Shown one piece after another: positions 44,303-53,438 of a DNA stretch of 64,000 bases (position 1 is its first letter; every line of letters begins with the position of its first letter). A model generated the notes under the pieces. It had not been told where the DNA came from. It did not search any database and saw only the letters and a program-made list of their open reading frames with translations. The position numbers and the translations under genes are program-made. The DNA comes from DASTBU01 sp035711845 (GTDB lineage: Bacteria; Acidobacteriota; Vicinamibacteria; Vicinamibacterales; 2-12-FULL-66-21): the NCBI GenBank assembly GCA_035711845.1, contig DASTBU010000091.1:46431-110430 (forward strand). Direction: 5' to 3'.

Positions 44303-46495
44303 ATGACTTCCCGTCGATTCGGCTGGAACGTGCTGTCCCTCCTCGTGCTGGCGCTCGCCAGCGACACCGCCGCGCAGGAGCGCGGTCCCGTCGGCACCGT
44401 CACGCTCACGCGCCCCGAGTACGATCGGCTCGTCGATCTGGCCGGACGGCAGGCAGAGCCTCCAGAGGCGCCGCCGAGCGCCGCCGCATTGTCGAAGGCG
44501 GACGTGCGCGTACGCGTGGACGGTGTGACGGCTGTCGGCACGATGGCCCTGAGGGGCGAGGTATTTGGCACAGGCGTGTTCAAGGTACCACTGATCGCCG
44601 GCGCAACCCTGATCGATGCGCGGTCAGACGATCGGCCCCTGCCCCTCATCGTCGAGAACAACGTGCACACGGCCGTCGTCTCTGGTCCGTCGACGTTCAG
44701 CACGGTGCTCGGATGGGTCTCGCCGGTCATCTACTCGCCCGGACGCGGCTCGTTCGTGCTCCGCGTGCCGGCCTCGGGCAGTGCCGCCGCCACGATCGAC
44801 GTCCCCGGCGAGCGCTCGGAGGTCGAGGTGTCGCCGGGTCTCGTGTTGCGCCGCTTCGCGTTCAACGGGCGAACCGTGATCGACGTGAGCCTCGAGCCCG
44901 GCTCGAGCACTCAGGTTTCATGGTCGGCGCGTGATGCGGCCGGGCCGGCGCCCCAAGCGGAAGAGGTGCGGCTGCTGAGCGCGGTGAAGAGCCTGGTCAC
45001 CATCGGGGAAACCGATGTGCGGCTGCTGTCGGTGATCGACGTAACGGTCCTTCGCGGCGCGCCCGCGGCGATCGAGGTGCGGCTTCCCTCGGGCTACGAG
45101 CTCGCCGGCGTCAGCGGAGCGACGCTGGAACGCAGCGAGACAGGGCCTGGGGAACTGACGCTCGTCGTCCGCAATCCCGAGCTTCGCCGGCACCAGTTCG
45201 TCATCGGCCTGGAACGCGCACATGGCGGAGGCTCGTTCACCCTCGAGACCGCGATGCCCGACGTGCCGGCCGCGCAGCGTGTCTCCGGCGAGATTGCAAT
45301 CGAGGGCGTCGGCACGCTGGAGGTCTCCGGCGCCGAAACGCCGGGTCTCCGCCGCGTGGACGTGCGGGAAATCGATCGCACGCTGATCTCCAACGCGGGC
45401 CGTTCGCTCCTCGTGGCCTATCGCTATCAGCGCACGACTTCACCGGCACCCAGGCTCGCGTTGTCGGTCGCCCGGTTCGCAGATGCCGCCGTGCTCGCCG
45501 CCGTCGCCGACCGTGCGGTCGCGACGACGCTCGTGACGAGCGAGGGCCGCACGCTGACGGAGATCATCATGTGGGTCAGAAACCGCGCGCAGCCGTACGT
45601 CAGGGTCTCGCTTCCGGAAGGCGCCTCCATCGTCTCGGTCGAAGTCGCCGGAGAGCCGGCCTCGCCGGTGGAAGGCCCCGACGGGACGCGCGTGCCGCTG
45701 CTGCGGCAGGGGTTCAGGCCAAACGGACCGTACGTCGTGTCGTACGTCTACATGCACGCCGGACCGCCCTTCCAGCGGAGAGGCGACATGGACATGGCGC
45801 TGCCGCGTATGGACCTTCCGGTGAGTCTCGTTGAATGGGAGCTGTTCGTACCTGCGCGCTATCGCGCGGACCGGTTCGGCGGGAACGCGATTGACGCGAC
45901 GCTGCTCCCACACGCGACGACGGGCGAAGGCTACGGCGCGGGTACGGGCGGCGGAGCCGGCTTCGGTGGGACCGCCCTCCGGGTGGCGCCGCCGCGAGCG
46001 CCGCTGGCGCTGCCGAACGGCTCGATCGGCGGCTACGTCGTGGATCCCGGCGGCGCGCCGCTGCCGGGCGTGACGATCGTCGTCAGCGCGGGCGGTGCGG
46101 CGCAGACGGCGGTCACGGATTCCAACGGCCGCTACATCGTGAGCGGCGTCCGGTCCGGCCCCAACACGGTGACGGCGGAGCTGGCCGGGTGGCGGCGGGT
46201 GCAGCGGTCGGTCACACTCGATCAGCGCCCGCAGCAAGTCGACGTGACGATGGAAGTCGAGATGGCGAGCGAGACCGTGACGGTGCAGTCGAGCGCGGAC
46301 GCTGTTCGCGCCGGCCAGGCGGCGCGTGACGCACAGTCGGCGCCCTCCGCGAACGTGCAGTCGCTGCAGCGCCGTGCCGCCGGCGTGCTGCCGATCCGCA
46401 TCGACGTCCCGCGCGCCGGCACGTCGCATCGCTTCGTCAAGCCGCTCGTGATCGACGAGGAGACGATCGTGACGTTCAGGTATCGGACGAGATAG
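44303..46495 (+). CDS. Secreted protein with C-terminal carboxypeptidase-regulatory-like domain, paralogue B
   Basis: A 730-residue exported protein: signal peptide (about residues 1-24), a segment VTLTRPEYDRLVDLAGRQ, a long beta-rich body related to the preceding gene, a Gly-rich linker (about 545-565), and a CarboxypepD_reg-like Ig domain (about 572-660). That domain reads GYVVDPGGAPLPGVTI and then SNGRYIVSGV. It ends in a TVQSSAD segment like those that lead into the plug of Oar-type TonB receptors, but no barrel follows. AAAGGAG precedes ATG 44303 by eight bases. Function unknown. Confidence 0.78.
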   Translation: MTSRRFGWNVLSLLVLALASDTAAQERGPVGTVTLTRPEYDRLVDLAGRQAEPPEAPPSAAALSKADVRVRVDGVTAVGTMALRGEVFGTGVFKVPLIAGATLIDARSDDRPLPLIVENNVHTAVVSGPSTFSTVLGWVSPVIYSPGRGSFVLRVPASGSAAATIDVPGERSEVEVSPGLVLRRFAFNGRTVIDVSLEPGSSTQVSWSARDAAGPAPQAEEVRLLSAVKSLVTIGETDVRLLSVIDVTVLRGAPAAIEVRLPSGYELAGVSGATLERSETGPGELTLVVRNPELRRHQFVIGLERAHGGGSFTLETAMPDVPAAQRVSGEIAIEGVGTLEVSGAETPGLRRVDVREIDRTLISNAGRSLLVAYRYQRTTSPAPRLALSVARFADAAVLAAVADRAVATTLVTSEGRTLTEIIMWVRNRAQPYVRVSLPEGASIVSVEVAGEPASPVEGPDGTRVPLLRQGFRPNGPYVVSYVYMHAGPPFQRRGDMDMALPRMDLPVSLVEWELFVPARYRADRFGGNAIDATLLPHATTGEGYGAGTGGGAGFGGTALRVAPPRAPLALPNGSIGGYVVDPGGAPLPGVTIVVSAGGAAQTAVTDSNGRYIVSGVRSGPNTVTAELAGWRRVQRSVTLDQRPQQVDVTMEVEMASETVTVQSSADAVRAGQAARDAQSAPSANVQSLQRRAAGVLPIRIDVPRAGTSHRFVKPLVIDEETIVTFRYRTR

Positions 46496-47004
46496 GCGCC
46501 GCGCGGCTGCCCTACGGATTCGACCGATATCTCAGAGCGCGCGATCTGCTTCCTTCAGCCGAACGTGCGGAGCGTGTCACTCGTGTTCGCGGGCATGGAC
46601 GCCTGGGGTATCGACGCAGAAAGCAAACGCGGCAACATGTGACCAGTTGTCCGCGAGTTGTCTCCGATTCGTCGCCGCGCTCGCGCGAAACTGCAGTCGA
46701 TCGGATATGATCGCGCGAATTTCTCAGCGCATCCGGGTCGAACCTCCACTTCTGGCGTGACAGGCGATTTCATGAACCGAGCTGCACTGGCGCTCATCGG
46801 ACTGCACAGATCGTTTGACAGCGCTTCGTACCGAGATGATGCAGGCTACCGTGTAGCAGAGCAGCGGAAAGACCGCCGGCCCCGTTGAGCCTCGTGACGG
46901 ATCAGGCCAGTGGCCGCCTGCTCGCCGTGTAGTTCACTGGGCCATGCCAACGCCCCAGCACTGATCGCGCGGGCCCGGGCGCGACTGTGCCACCTGAGAG
47001 GACG
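46496..47004. other. Long cstA upstream region
   Basis: About 509 bases without a convincing gene. It holds the 11-bp direct repeats at 46634 and a candidate -10 TATGAT at 46706-46711. The 290 bases between that hexamer and the cstA start would be a long leader. Short open frames in it (for example from 46772) have no ribosome-binding site or recognisable content. Confidence 0.6.
46634..46677 (+). promoter_or_regulatory. 11-bp direct repeats (AGTTGTCNCCG), probable OmpR/PhoB-type operator of cstA
   Basis: Two near-identical 11-mers, AGTTGTCCGCG (46645-46655) and AGTTGTCTCCG (46656-46666), are flanked by weaker units AACATGTGACC and ATTCGTCGCCG at exact 11-bp spacing. They end 28 bp before a candidate -10 hexamer, where a PhoB-class activator would sit. 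Confidence 0.6.
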
Positions 47005-49032
47005 ATGAAGTCACACGTTGTCTGGTTGTTCGTCTCTGTGGTCGGCGCATGTTCCCTTGGGTGGATTGCCCTGTCCCGAGGCGAACCGATCAACGCAATC
47101 TGGTTGGTGATCGCGGCTGTCTGCACGTACACGGTCGCCTACCGTTTCTATGGACTCTTCGTTGCAGACAAGGTCCTCGGGGTCGATCCCAATCGTGCCA
47201 CACCTGCGGTTCGCCTGAACGACGGTCTCGACTTCGTTCCCACCCAGAAGTATGTCCTGTTCGGCCATCACTTCGCGGCGATCGCCGGTGCAGGTCCCCT
47301 GGTCGGCCCGGTCCTGGCCGCCCAGATGGGGTACTTTCCCGGCACGCTGTGGATTCTGGCAGGCGTCGTGTTCGCGGGCGCGGTACAGGACCTGGTCATC
47401 CTGTTCATCTCGACTCGTCGAGACGCGCGCTCACTGGGCGACATGGTTCGCTCCGAGATGGGCCGCTTTGCGGGAAGCGTGGCTCTGGTCGGCATCTTGC
47501 TGATTATGATCATCATTCTCGCCGTGCTGGCTCTCGTCGTGGTGAAGGCGCTGGCGGAGAGTGCATGGGGCACGTTTACCGTCGTCGCCACCATTCCGAT
47601 CGCCGTGCTCATGGGTCTTTACAGCAGGTACTGGCGCCCGGGCCGTATCGCGGAAATGTCAATCATCGGCTTCGTGCTGCTGATGATCGCCCTGGTTCTC
47701 GGCCGCGATGTCTCAGAGAGCGCGACGCTGGCACCCTACTTCACCTTCTCGGCCGAGCATTTGGCGCTGCTGGTGATCGGCTACGGGTTCGTCGCTTCAG
47801 TGACGCCTGTGTGGCTGGTGCTCGCACCGCGGGACTATCTCTCGACGTTTCTCAAGATCGGCGCGATCGCGGCCCTCGCCGTGGGCATCGTGCTGACTGC
47901 GCCCGAGTTGAGAATGCCTGCCGTCACGAGGTTCGTCGACGGAACGGGACCTGTTTTTTCGGGTGGGCTCTTCCCATTCCTGTTCATCACCATCGCGTGT
48001 GGAGCCGTGTCCGGTTTTCACGCGCTGATCTCGTCCGGCACAACGCCCAAGATGATCGAGAGTGAATCGCACATTCGGTTCATTGGGTACGGCGGCATGC
48101 TGATGGAATCGTTTGTCGCCATGATGGCCATGATTGCGGCCGCGTCGATCGATCCGGGCGTCTACTTTGCGATGAACAGCCCCGCAGCGTTGATCGGGCG
48201 GGACCCGGCGCAGGCTGCTGAGGTGATCTCAGGCTGGGGCTTCACGGTCTCGGCTGACACACTCACCGGCGTGTCGAAAGAGATCGGCGAGAACTCCATC
48301 CTCTCGCGTGCGGGTGGTGCTCCCACGCTGGCCGTGGGCATGGCGGAGATCTTCTCGAGAGTCTTCGGGAGCCGGGCCATGATGGGGTTCTGGTACCACT
48401 TCGCGATCCTTTTCGAAGCGCTCTTCATCCTGACCGCCGTCGACGCAGGCACTCGCGTCGCGCGATTCATGATTCAGGACCTCGCCGGGACTATCGTTCC
48501 ATCCTTTCGCGACACGAAGAACTGGTTCAACAACGTCGTGGGGTCGTTCCTGGCGGTGGCGCTGTGGGGCTACATTCTCTATGGGGGCGTCGTGGATCCG
48601 CTCGGCGGGATCAACAGTTTGTGGCCGCTGTTTGGAATCTCGAATCAGATGCTCGCAGGCGTCGCGCTGATCCTGAGCACGGTCGTATTGATCAAAATGC
48701 AACGCACGAGGTACGCGTGGGTCACGGCCGTGCCCGCGGTCTGGCTCCTGATCTCTACTCTGGCCGCCGGCGGCCAGAAGCTGTTCAGTCCCCTGCCGTC
48801 TGTCGGCTTTCTTGCTCACGCGAGCAGATTTGCCGAGGCATTGCGTCAGAACCAGATTCTGGCGCCCGCGCAGAGCCTGCAACAGATGGAGCAGATCGTC
48901 TTGAACGATCGGGTGAATGCCCTCCTCTCGGCCAGCTTCATCATCGTGGTGATCACAATCCTCGCATCCGGCATCCTGACGGCCAGGAGAGCGCTTCGCG
49001 AGAACGCACCAGGGGTGGTGGAAAATGCCTGA
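47005..49032 (+). CDS. cstA: Carbon starvation protein A family transporter
   Basis: CstA-family proteins import peptides or pyruvate during carbon limitation. The 675-residue protein has many membrane helices. Family signatures include YRFYGLFVADKVLG, FVPTQKYVLFGHHFAAIAGAGPL (abbreviated here: FVPTQ...GHHFA...GAGPLVGP), MVRSEMG, SGFHALISSGTTPKM and the C-terminal GISNQMLAG. The ATG at 47005 follows GAGAGGA. Its stop overlaps the start of a ybdD-like frame, as in many cstA-ybdD operons. A possible OmpR-type operator lies about 330 bp upstream, and an OmpR-type regulator is encoded convergently downstream. Confidence 0.95.
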   Translation: MKSHVVWLFVSVVGACSLGWIALSRGEPINAIWLVIAAVCTYTVAYRFYGLFVADKVLGVDPNRATPAVRLNDGLDFVPTQKYVLFGHHFAAIAGAGPLVGPVLAAQMGYFPGTLWILAGVVFAGAVQDLVILFISTRRDARSLGDMVRSEMGRFAGSVALVGILLIMIIILAVLALVVVKALAESAWGTFTVVATIPIAVLMGLYSRYWRPGRIAEMSIIGFVLLMIALVLGRDVSESATLAPYFTFSAEHLALLVIGYGFVASVTPVWLVLAPRDYLSTFLKIGAIAALAVGIVLTAPELRMPAVTRFVDGTGPVFSGGLFPFLFITIACGAVSGFHALISSGTTPKMIESESHIRFIGYGGMLMESFVAMMAMIAAASIDPGVYFAMNSPAALIGRDPAQAAEVISGWGFTVSADTLTGVSKEIGENSILSRAGGAPTLAVGMAEIFSRVFGSRAMMGFWYHFAILFEALFILTAVDAGTRVARFMIQDLAGTIVPSFRDTKNWFNNVVGSFLAVALWGYILYGGVVDPLGGINSLWPLFGISNQMLAGVALILSTVVLIKMQRTRYAWVTAVPAVWLLISTLAAGGQKLFSPLPSVGFLAHASRFAEALRQNQILAPAQSLQQMEQIVLNDRVNALLSASFIIVVITILASGILTARRALRENAPGVVENA

Positions 49033-49221
49033 ACTGGTCGTGACGTTTGTGAGCCGAGCCTGCAAAGCCTTCGACAGATGGTGGGAATTCCCGATTACGA
49101 CGGCTGCGCGAGGCACATGCAATCGAGCCATCCGCCCAAATGGTGCACGACATATGAAGAGTTTTTCCAGGAACGCCGGCGGCGTCGATATGACGGAAGG
49201 GCCTCGGGCGGCTGCTGCTGT
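49025..49221 (+). pseudogene. ybdD: Frameshifted ybdD-like (CstA-associated small protein) remnant
   Basis: An ATG at 49025 overlaps the cstA stop by eight bases and opens a frame reading PELVVTFVSRACKA. The family-like continuation, LRQMVGIPDYD followed by HMQSSHP and YEEFFQERRRRRYDG and ending in GGCCC, lies in another frame (from about 49062; first ATG 49078). YbdD proteins are about 60-70 residues and end in a Cys pair. Joining the two frames gives roughly that protein. No stop follows the Cys cluster, so the 3' end also looks damaged. It could be true decay or a sequencing or assembly error. Confidence 0.6.
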
Positions 49222-49264
49222 CGACGCCCCGTGCAGGCGCTGCTCTCCGGCCGGGCGGTGCCCG

Positions 49265-49975
49265 CTACACCACCAGCTGATAGCCGCTGCCGTGAACGGT
49301 CACGAGGTAACGCGGATCGCGCGGCCTCGCCTCGAGATGCTGACGCAGCTTGGCCACGAAGTTGTCCACCGTGCGGGTCACCACCGTTTGGTTATAGCCC
49401 CACACATCGCGCAGCAGTTGCTCCCGGCTGACGACCTCTCCCCGGTGCATCAGAAAATAACGCAGGAGTTCGAATTCCCGGTTGGACATGTCCACGCGCC
49501 GCCCGCGCCAGAGCACGAGCCGGGTGCGAATGTTCACGCGAACGTCGCCGAACGCGAACTCGTCACGCGATTCGGGCTGCACCGTCGTTCGCCGCATCTG
49601 CGCCCGCACGCGGGCGAGTAGTTCGCACACGCTGAACGGCTTGGTAACGTAGTCGTCGGCTCCCAGGTCGAGTCCCAGCACCCGATCGGGCTCCTCGGAA
49701 CGGGCGGTCAGGAGGATGATGGGCGCGCGCACGCCACGGGCCCGTACGACGCGGCAGAATTCCAGTCCGCTCATCCGCGGCAGCATGACATCGACAATCA
49801 TGAGGTCGAACGCCCGGCGAAACACCTCGGCAAGCCCGCTTTCTCCATCGGGAGCGGTCCGCACCGCGTAGCCAGCGACATCCAGGTTCATCGCCAGCAG
49901 GAACTGCATGTCCGTCTCGTCTTCGACGACGAGCACGGTCGGCGCGATCCGACCCGTGGAGGTGGCGGTCTTCAT
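49265..49975 (-). CDS. Orphan OmpR/PhoB-family response regulator
   Basis: A 236-residue regulator: a receiver domain with VVEDE, phosphoacceptor Asp62 in IVDVMLPRMSG and Lys112 in YVTKPF, then an OmpR-type winged helix with REFELLRYFLMHRGEVVSRE and TRTVDNFVAKLR. It is strikingly similar throughout to the regulator at 60160, including DVWGYNQ and a C-terminal HGSGYQLV. No kinase lies beside it. I chose the ATG at 49975 behind GGAG; an ATG at 49999 would add eight residues. It is convergent with cstA and may control the TTGTC repeats upstream of that gene. Confidence 0.93.
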   Translation of the reverse strand: MKTATSTGRIAPTVLVVEDETDMQFLLAMNLDVAGYAVRTAPDGESGLAEVFRRAFDLMIVDVMLPRMSGLEFCRVVRARGVRAPIILLTARSEEPDRVLGLDLGADDYVTKPFSVCELLARVRAQMRRTTVQPESRDEFAFGDVRVNIRTRLVLWRGRRVDMSNREFELLRYFLMHRGEVVSREQLLRDVWGYNQTVVTRTVDNFVAKLRQHLEARPRDPRYLVTVHGSGYQLVV

Positions 49976-50439
49976 GCGGGCTCCGATCCGGTCAGACACT
50001 GGGTGGCGATCGTCGCGTGTCGCGTGGTGAACGTCCGGGCCGTCTGCACCGGCGCCTCACGTCCCGATGAACGCCGCGGCAGTCGGATACTGAAAGGGCG
50101 CTCTCTGCCAATCCCGCTATCCAGGTTGATTGCACGCGACGCCATTGGTCGAAAACAAACACCAGCCCCGCTGCGCACGAAAATGCCAGGATCGTTGAGG
50201 ACGACCGGATCGTTTCTTGGGACCGGCCTGTGCCCATCGATCTCAATGTGTCGGGAACGGTACCGCCACCGGCAGGGACTGTCAAGCCGGGTATCGGCCG
50301 GGGGTTGGTATCGTGCCACTGGTTGGCAAAACCATCACCACCGGTTCAGGCGGGCGAGGCCATCGTCGATAGACGCCGATATGCTGGGGGTGCCCTCCAA
50401 CGACCTCACCAGGCTCGTCCCCGGAGGCCGTCCAGCCTC
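49976..50439. other. Gene-free region upstream of the orphan regulator
   Basis: About 460 bases between the SGNH hydrolase 3' end and the regulator start. Open frames on both strands are short and lack family-like content. I see no repeat array, terminator or clear promoter here. Confidence 0.5.
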
Positions 50440-51108
50440 TCAACGAAGAAAGGGCGTGAGTGCCTGCTTCCAGACGCGGTACCCCTCCGAGGTGAGGTGC
50501 AGCCCGTCTTCCACGAACAGGGCGGGGATAGGCAGTCCGTCGGCGCCAATCATCGGCGTGAACACGTCCACGAAGGTCAGGTGGGGCGATTTCGTGGCCA
50601 ACTCGCGCAGCAGGCCGTTCGCTTCACGGGTCTTTGTCACCAGGTGCCAGCGCGCGAGGCTCGGCTTGATCGACACGATCGCCATGCGCGCCTCGGGCAG
50701 CTTGCGGTGGACCAGCGCCGACAGTTCCTGGACGTCAGCGGCTATCTGCTGGGGCGTTTTGCCCCGGGCGAGGTCGTTGTCGCCCGCATAGAACACGATT
50801 CGCGAGGGCCGGTAGCGGACGATGATGCGGTCCGCGTAGCGGAGGACGTGCTCGGCTTCTGAGCCGCCAAAGCCGCGGTTGAGCACGACCAGGTGCGGGA
50901 AGTCCCGAGCCAGCGTGTCCCACCGTCGGATCGACGAGCTTCCGGTGAAAACCACCGCACCGGCGGGCGGCGGGCTCGTTCGATCGGCCTCCTCGAACTT
51001 GCGGATCTCCGGTTCGAAGCGATTGGGATCGAGTGTCGCCTGCTGGGCGGCCGCGAATCCGGCTGTCAGGATCAGCGCGACAGCGGGCCCTATCAGATGC
51101 TTCTTCAT
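50440..51108 (-). CDS. Exported SGNH/GDSL-type hydrolase
   Basis: A 222-residue exported esterase-type protein with a signal peptide (about residues 1-21). The SGNH blocks are clear: nucleophile Ser in FTGSSSIRRW, Gly in NRGFGGSE, Asn in YAGDNDLA, and the Asp/His pair in EDGLHLTSEGY. Such enzymes deacetylate or de-esterify glycans and lipids. It lies 18 bp downstream of the DUF5916 gene on the same strand, with a purine-rich AAGGGAAA before ATG 51108, so the two are likely cotranscribed. The substrate is unknown. Confidence 0.9.
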   Translation of the reverse strand: MKKHLIGPAVALILTAGFAAAQQATLDPNRFEPEIRKFEEADRTSPPPAGAVVFTGSSSIRRWDTLARDFPHLVVLNRGFGGSEAEHVLRYADRIIVRYRPSRIVFYAGDNDLARGKTPQQIAADVQELSALVHRKLPEARMAIVSIKPSLARWHLVTKTREANGLLRELATKSPHLTFVDVFTPMIGADGLPIPALFVEDGLHLTSEGYRVWKQALTPFLR

Positions 51109-51126
51109 CTGTTTTCCCTTTTCTGG

Positions 51127-53409
51127 TCAGAAACGGAACAACCGGTTCACCTTGAAGACCAGCCCACGTGTTTCGAGGTCGGTGCCACGCGGCGGAAAAG
51201 TGGAACGGCCTTCCGAGTACACGACGAACAATTCGCTCCCGGGGATGTATTCCCAGCGGAAACGCAGATTGGTCGTCAGCGAGCTGTCCGAGGAGCTGTA
51301 CTGCACCAACGCGGAGACGAACATCCGGGGCGTCACCGTGAACGTCGTTCGGCTGCCCAGGAGAGTGGTCGTGAAGCGTCCCCCCGGAAGCTGGACCCAG
51401 TTCAGAGAGATGTTCGGCTCGATGCCAAGCCGCGTGGTGAGCTCGAGCCGTCCGCTGAACTCGACCGTTTGACGATCGCCTCCGAAGAACCCCCCGAGCT
51501 CGACCTTCGTGGTCCCCGAAAGTTTGTACTGCTGGCCGGCCGTGTACGAGATCGCTGCCCGGTTGAAGCTGTAGGAGCCGGGCGGGATCGGAACGTCCTC
51601 GATTACGAAGACCTCCCGCAGCGATTCGTGGAGGCGCGCGAACTCGACAGTGAAGGAGTCGGTGTTGTGAAAGTCCAGCTGGAAACGCCCCAGGAGCTCT
51701 CGCGACTCCAGCCGGTTGTCCGTATCGGTGATGTAGTCGGCCCGGCCCTCGTAGATCCACTTCCGGACGAATGGGTGGTCTGTGGTCCGCGGGCTGAAGC
51801 GGGCCTCCATCAGGCTGCGACGGAAGTCCTCGCGTCTCAAGAAGCCGACTTCCGGGTTGAAATCCTGTCCCGCGGCCTGGTGGTCCAGAAAGAGCCCGTA
51901 TCGATCGGCGTTGTAGTTGAACTGCGCCCGGTAGTTCATGTCGTTGCCGTCCAGGCCGTCCGTCATGGACCGAGCAAAGTATCCGCCGACGTTCACGTGC
52001 TCGTAGAACGCCAGGTTGGCATCGACGCCCCAGACCGTATTCGCGCCAGACGCGATGTCCGAGACGGACCGGCGCGTGAAGATCCCGCCGATGCTGCTCG
52101 CCCGGAGAATGTTGCGCTGCAGGCGCGTCACGGTGAAGTTGGTCTGCGCGGCCCCGAGGGCTTCCACGTTGTCGACCTCGATGTTCATCGCGCCGATGCT
52201 CCAGGGGCCCGCCCGCCCGGTGACGCGCCCGCCGGCGACGACCGGAAGGGGGTTTCCGTCTTCGTCGAGTCCGATGCGGCGGCTGTAGAAGATCAGCGGC
52301 GTCACTCCCTCGCCGGGGACCTCGCCGTTTGGCGTGTTCGTTACCGTGCCGAAATTGAAGATGTTGGCGCCCTCCAGGAAGAACTCCCGCTTCTCCGGGA
52401 ACGAGAGACTGAAGCGCGTGAGATTAACCTGGGCCTCGTCGGCCTCGACCTGCGCGAAGTCGGTGTTGTAGGTGAAGTCGGCCGTGAGACCCTTGGTCAG
52501 CCCGTACTTGAGGTCGAACCCGGCGTCCGGATCGAACTCGTTCCGCAGCGGCGGCTGGCTCGAGGTGTCGGTGGTCAGGCTCGAGATCACGTACGGCTTG
52601 ATCTCGAGGTTCCGGGAGGCCGGCGGGGCTTCGAGCCCGACCAGTGTGGCGGCATGCGACAGGTGATTCCATGCGCCACCTCCCCAGGCCGCGGAGAGAC
52701 GCGTCAGGTGCACACGCTCGTTCTTGCTGCGGATCAGCCGCCGCACCTGAATCCCCCAGGTCTGTTCCTTCCCGGGCCGGTAGCGAAGTGATTTGAAGGG
52801 GATGGCGAGCTCGGCAATCCAGCCGCCATCGAACCGGCCAGGCTTCCAGTTCCAGACCGTGTTCCAGTCGTTGTTCGACCGGGCGTCCATGGTGATGGCG
52901 TCCCGAACGCCGCCGACCGGGTTCATGTAGAAGAAGAAGCCCCCTCTGCCATCGTTGAACGGGTCGAACTGGACGCCGAAGCTGTCGTGCTCGTTGATGT
53001 TCGGGCCGTCGCGCCGCATGTCGTTGGCCACGATCAGTTCCGGGTTGGCCTGCCAGCACCGGCACACGATGTAGATGTTCTTGTCGTCGAAGAGAATCCA
53101 GGCTTCGGTGCGCTCCGTGACTGGTGCGCCCTCTATCGGCTCCTGCTGGATGAAGTCGGTGATGGGGGGGATGCGGCTGTAAACACTCTCGTCGAGCCGT
53201 CCGTCGAGACGAATCGGCTCGGTAACCCTCGTCGCGCGGACGATGACGCGGCCGTCAGCTTCGCGCACCAGCGAGGGCGGAATCGGCTCGGTCGGGAGCG
53301 CGGGGTTCTTCGACACCTGCGCGAACGCCGCGCCTGCACCAAGCAGGAACAGACACGCCGATAACGTGACCCGGGGCGTTCCTGCCCCGGGTCTTGAGCG
53401 CTGTGGCAT
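51127..53409 (-). CDS. DUF5916 outer-membrane barrel protein with CBM9-like N-terminus
   Basis: A 760-residue exported protein. After the signal peptide (about residues 10-30) comes a CBM9-like sugar-binding module (about 55-240). It has IRLDGRLDESVY at its start, DSFGVQFDPFNDGRGGFFFYMNPVGG-type text (only parts quoted) in its middle, and a WIAELAIPFKSLRY strand. A DUF5916 region (about 265 to the end) with outer-membrane beta-strand periodicity follows, ending in VNRLFRF with a C-terminal Phe. The family is common in Bacteroidota and Acidobacteriota; its role is unknown. A perfect GC-rich hairpin overlaps codons 6-14. Confidence 0.9.
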   Translation of the reverse strand: MPQRSRPGAGTPRVTLSACLFLLGAGAAFAQVSKNPALPTEPIPPSLVREADGRVIVRATRVTEPIRLDGRLDESVYSRIPPITDFIQQEPIEGAPVTERTEAWILFDDKNIYIVCRCWQANPELIVANDMRRDGPNINEHDSFGVQFDPFNDGRGGFFFYMNPVGGVRDAITMDARSNNDWNTVWNWKPGRFDGGWIAELAIPFKSLRYRPGKEQTWGIQVRRLIRSKNERVHLTRLSAAWGGGAWNHLSHAATLVGLEAPPASRNLEIKPYVISSLTTDTSSQPPLRNEFDPDAGFDLKYGLTKGLTADFTYNTDFAQVEADEAQVNLTRFSLSFPEKREFFLEGANIFNFGTVTNTPNGEVPGEGVTPLIFYSRRIGLDEDGNPLPVVAGGRVTGRAGPWSIGAMNIEVDNVEALGAAQTNFTVTRLQRNILRASSIGGIFTRRSVSDIASGANTVWGVDANLAFYEHVNVGGYFARSMTDGLDGNDMNYRAQFNYNADRYGLFLDHQAAGQDFNPEVGFLRREDFRRSLMEARFSPRTTDHPFVRKWIYEGRADYITDTDNRLESRELLGRFQLDFHNTDSFTVEFARLHESLREVFVIEDVPIPPGSYSFNRAAISYTAGQQYKLSGTTKVELGGFFGGDRQTVEFSGRLELTTRLGIEPNISLNWVQLPGGRFTTTLLGSRTTFTVTPRMFVSALVQYSSSDSSLTTNLRFRWEYIPGSELFVVYSEGRSTFPPRGTDLETRGLVFKVNRLFRF
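53368..53393 (-). promoter_or_regulatory. Perfect 10-bp hairpin in the first codons of the DUF5916 gene
   Basis: GACCCGGGGC (53368-53377) and GCCCCGGGTC (53384-53393) pair around a 6-nt loop. The hairpin covers codons 6-14, between the beta-propeller lipoprotein gene upstream and the DUF5916 body. No T-tract follows, so translational control or a transcriptional pause is more likely than termination. Confidence 0.6.
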
Positions 53410-53438
53410 CGAATCCGATTCGCTGAGCCCGCGTCACG

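Noticed and set aside
46658..46888. Small protein gene in the cstA leader
   Set aside because: No ribosome-binding site or recognisable sequence, and it overlaps the proposed operator and promoter.
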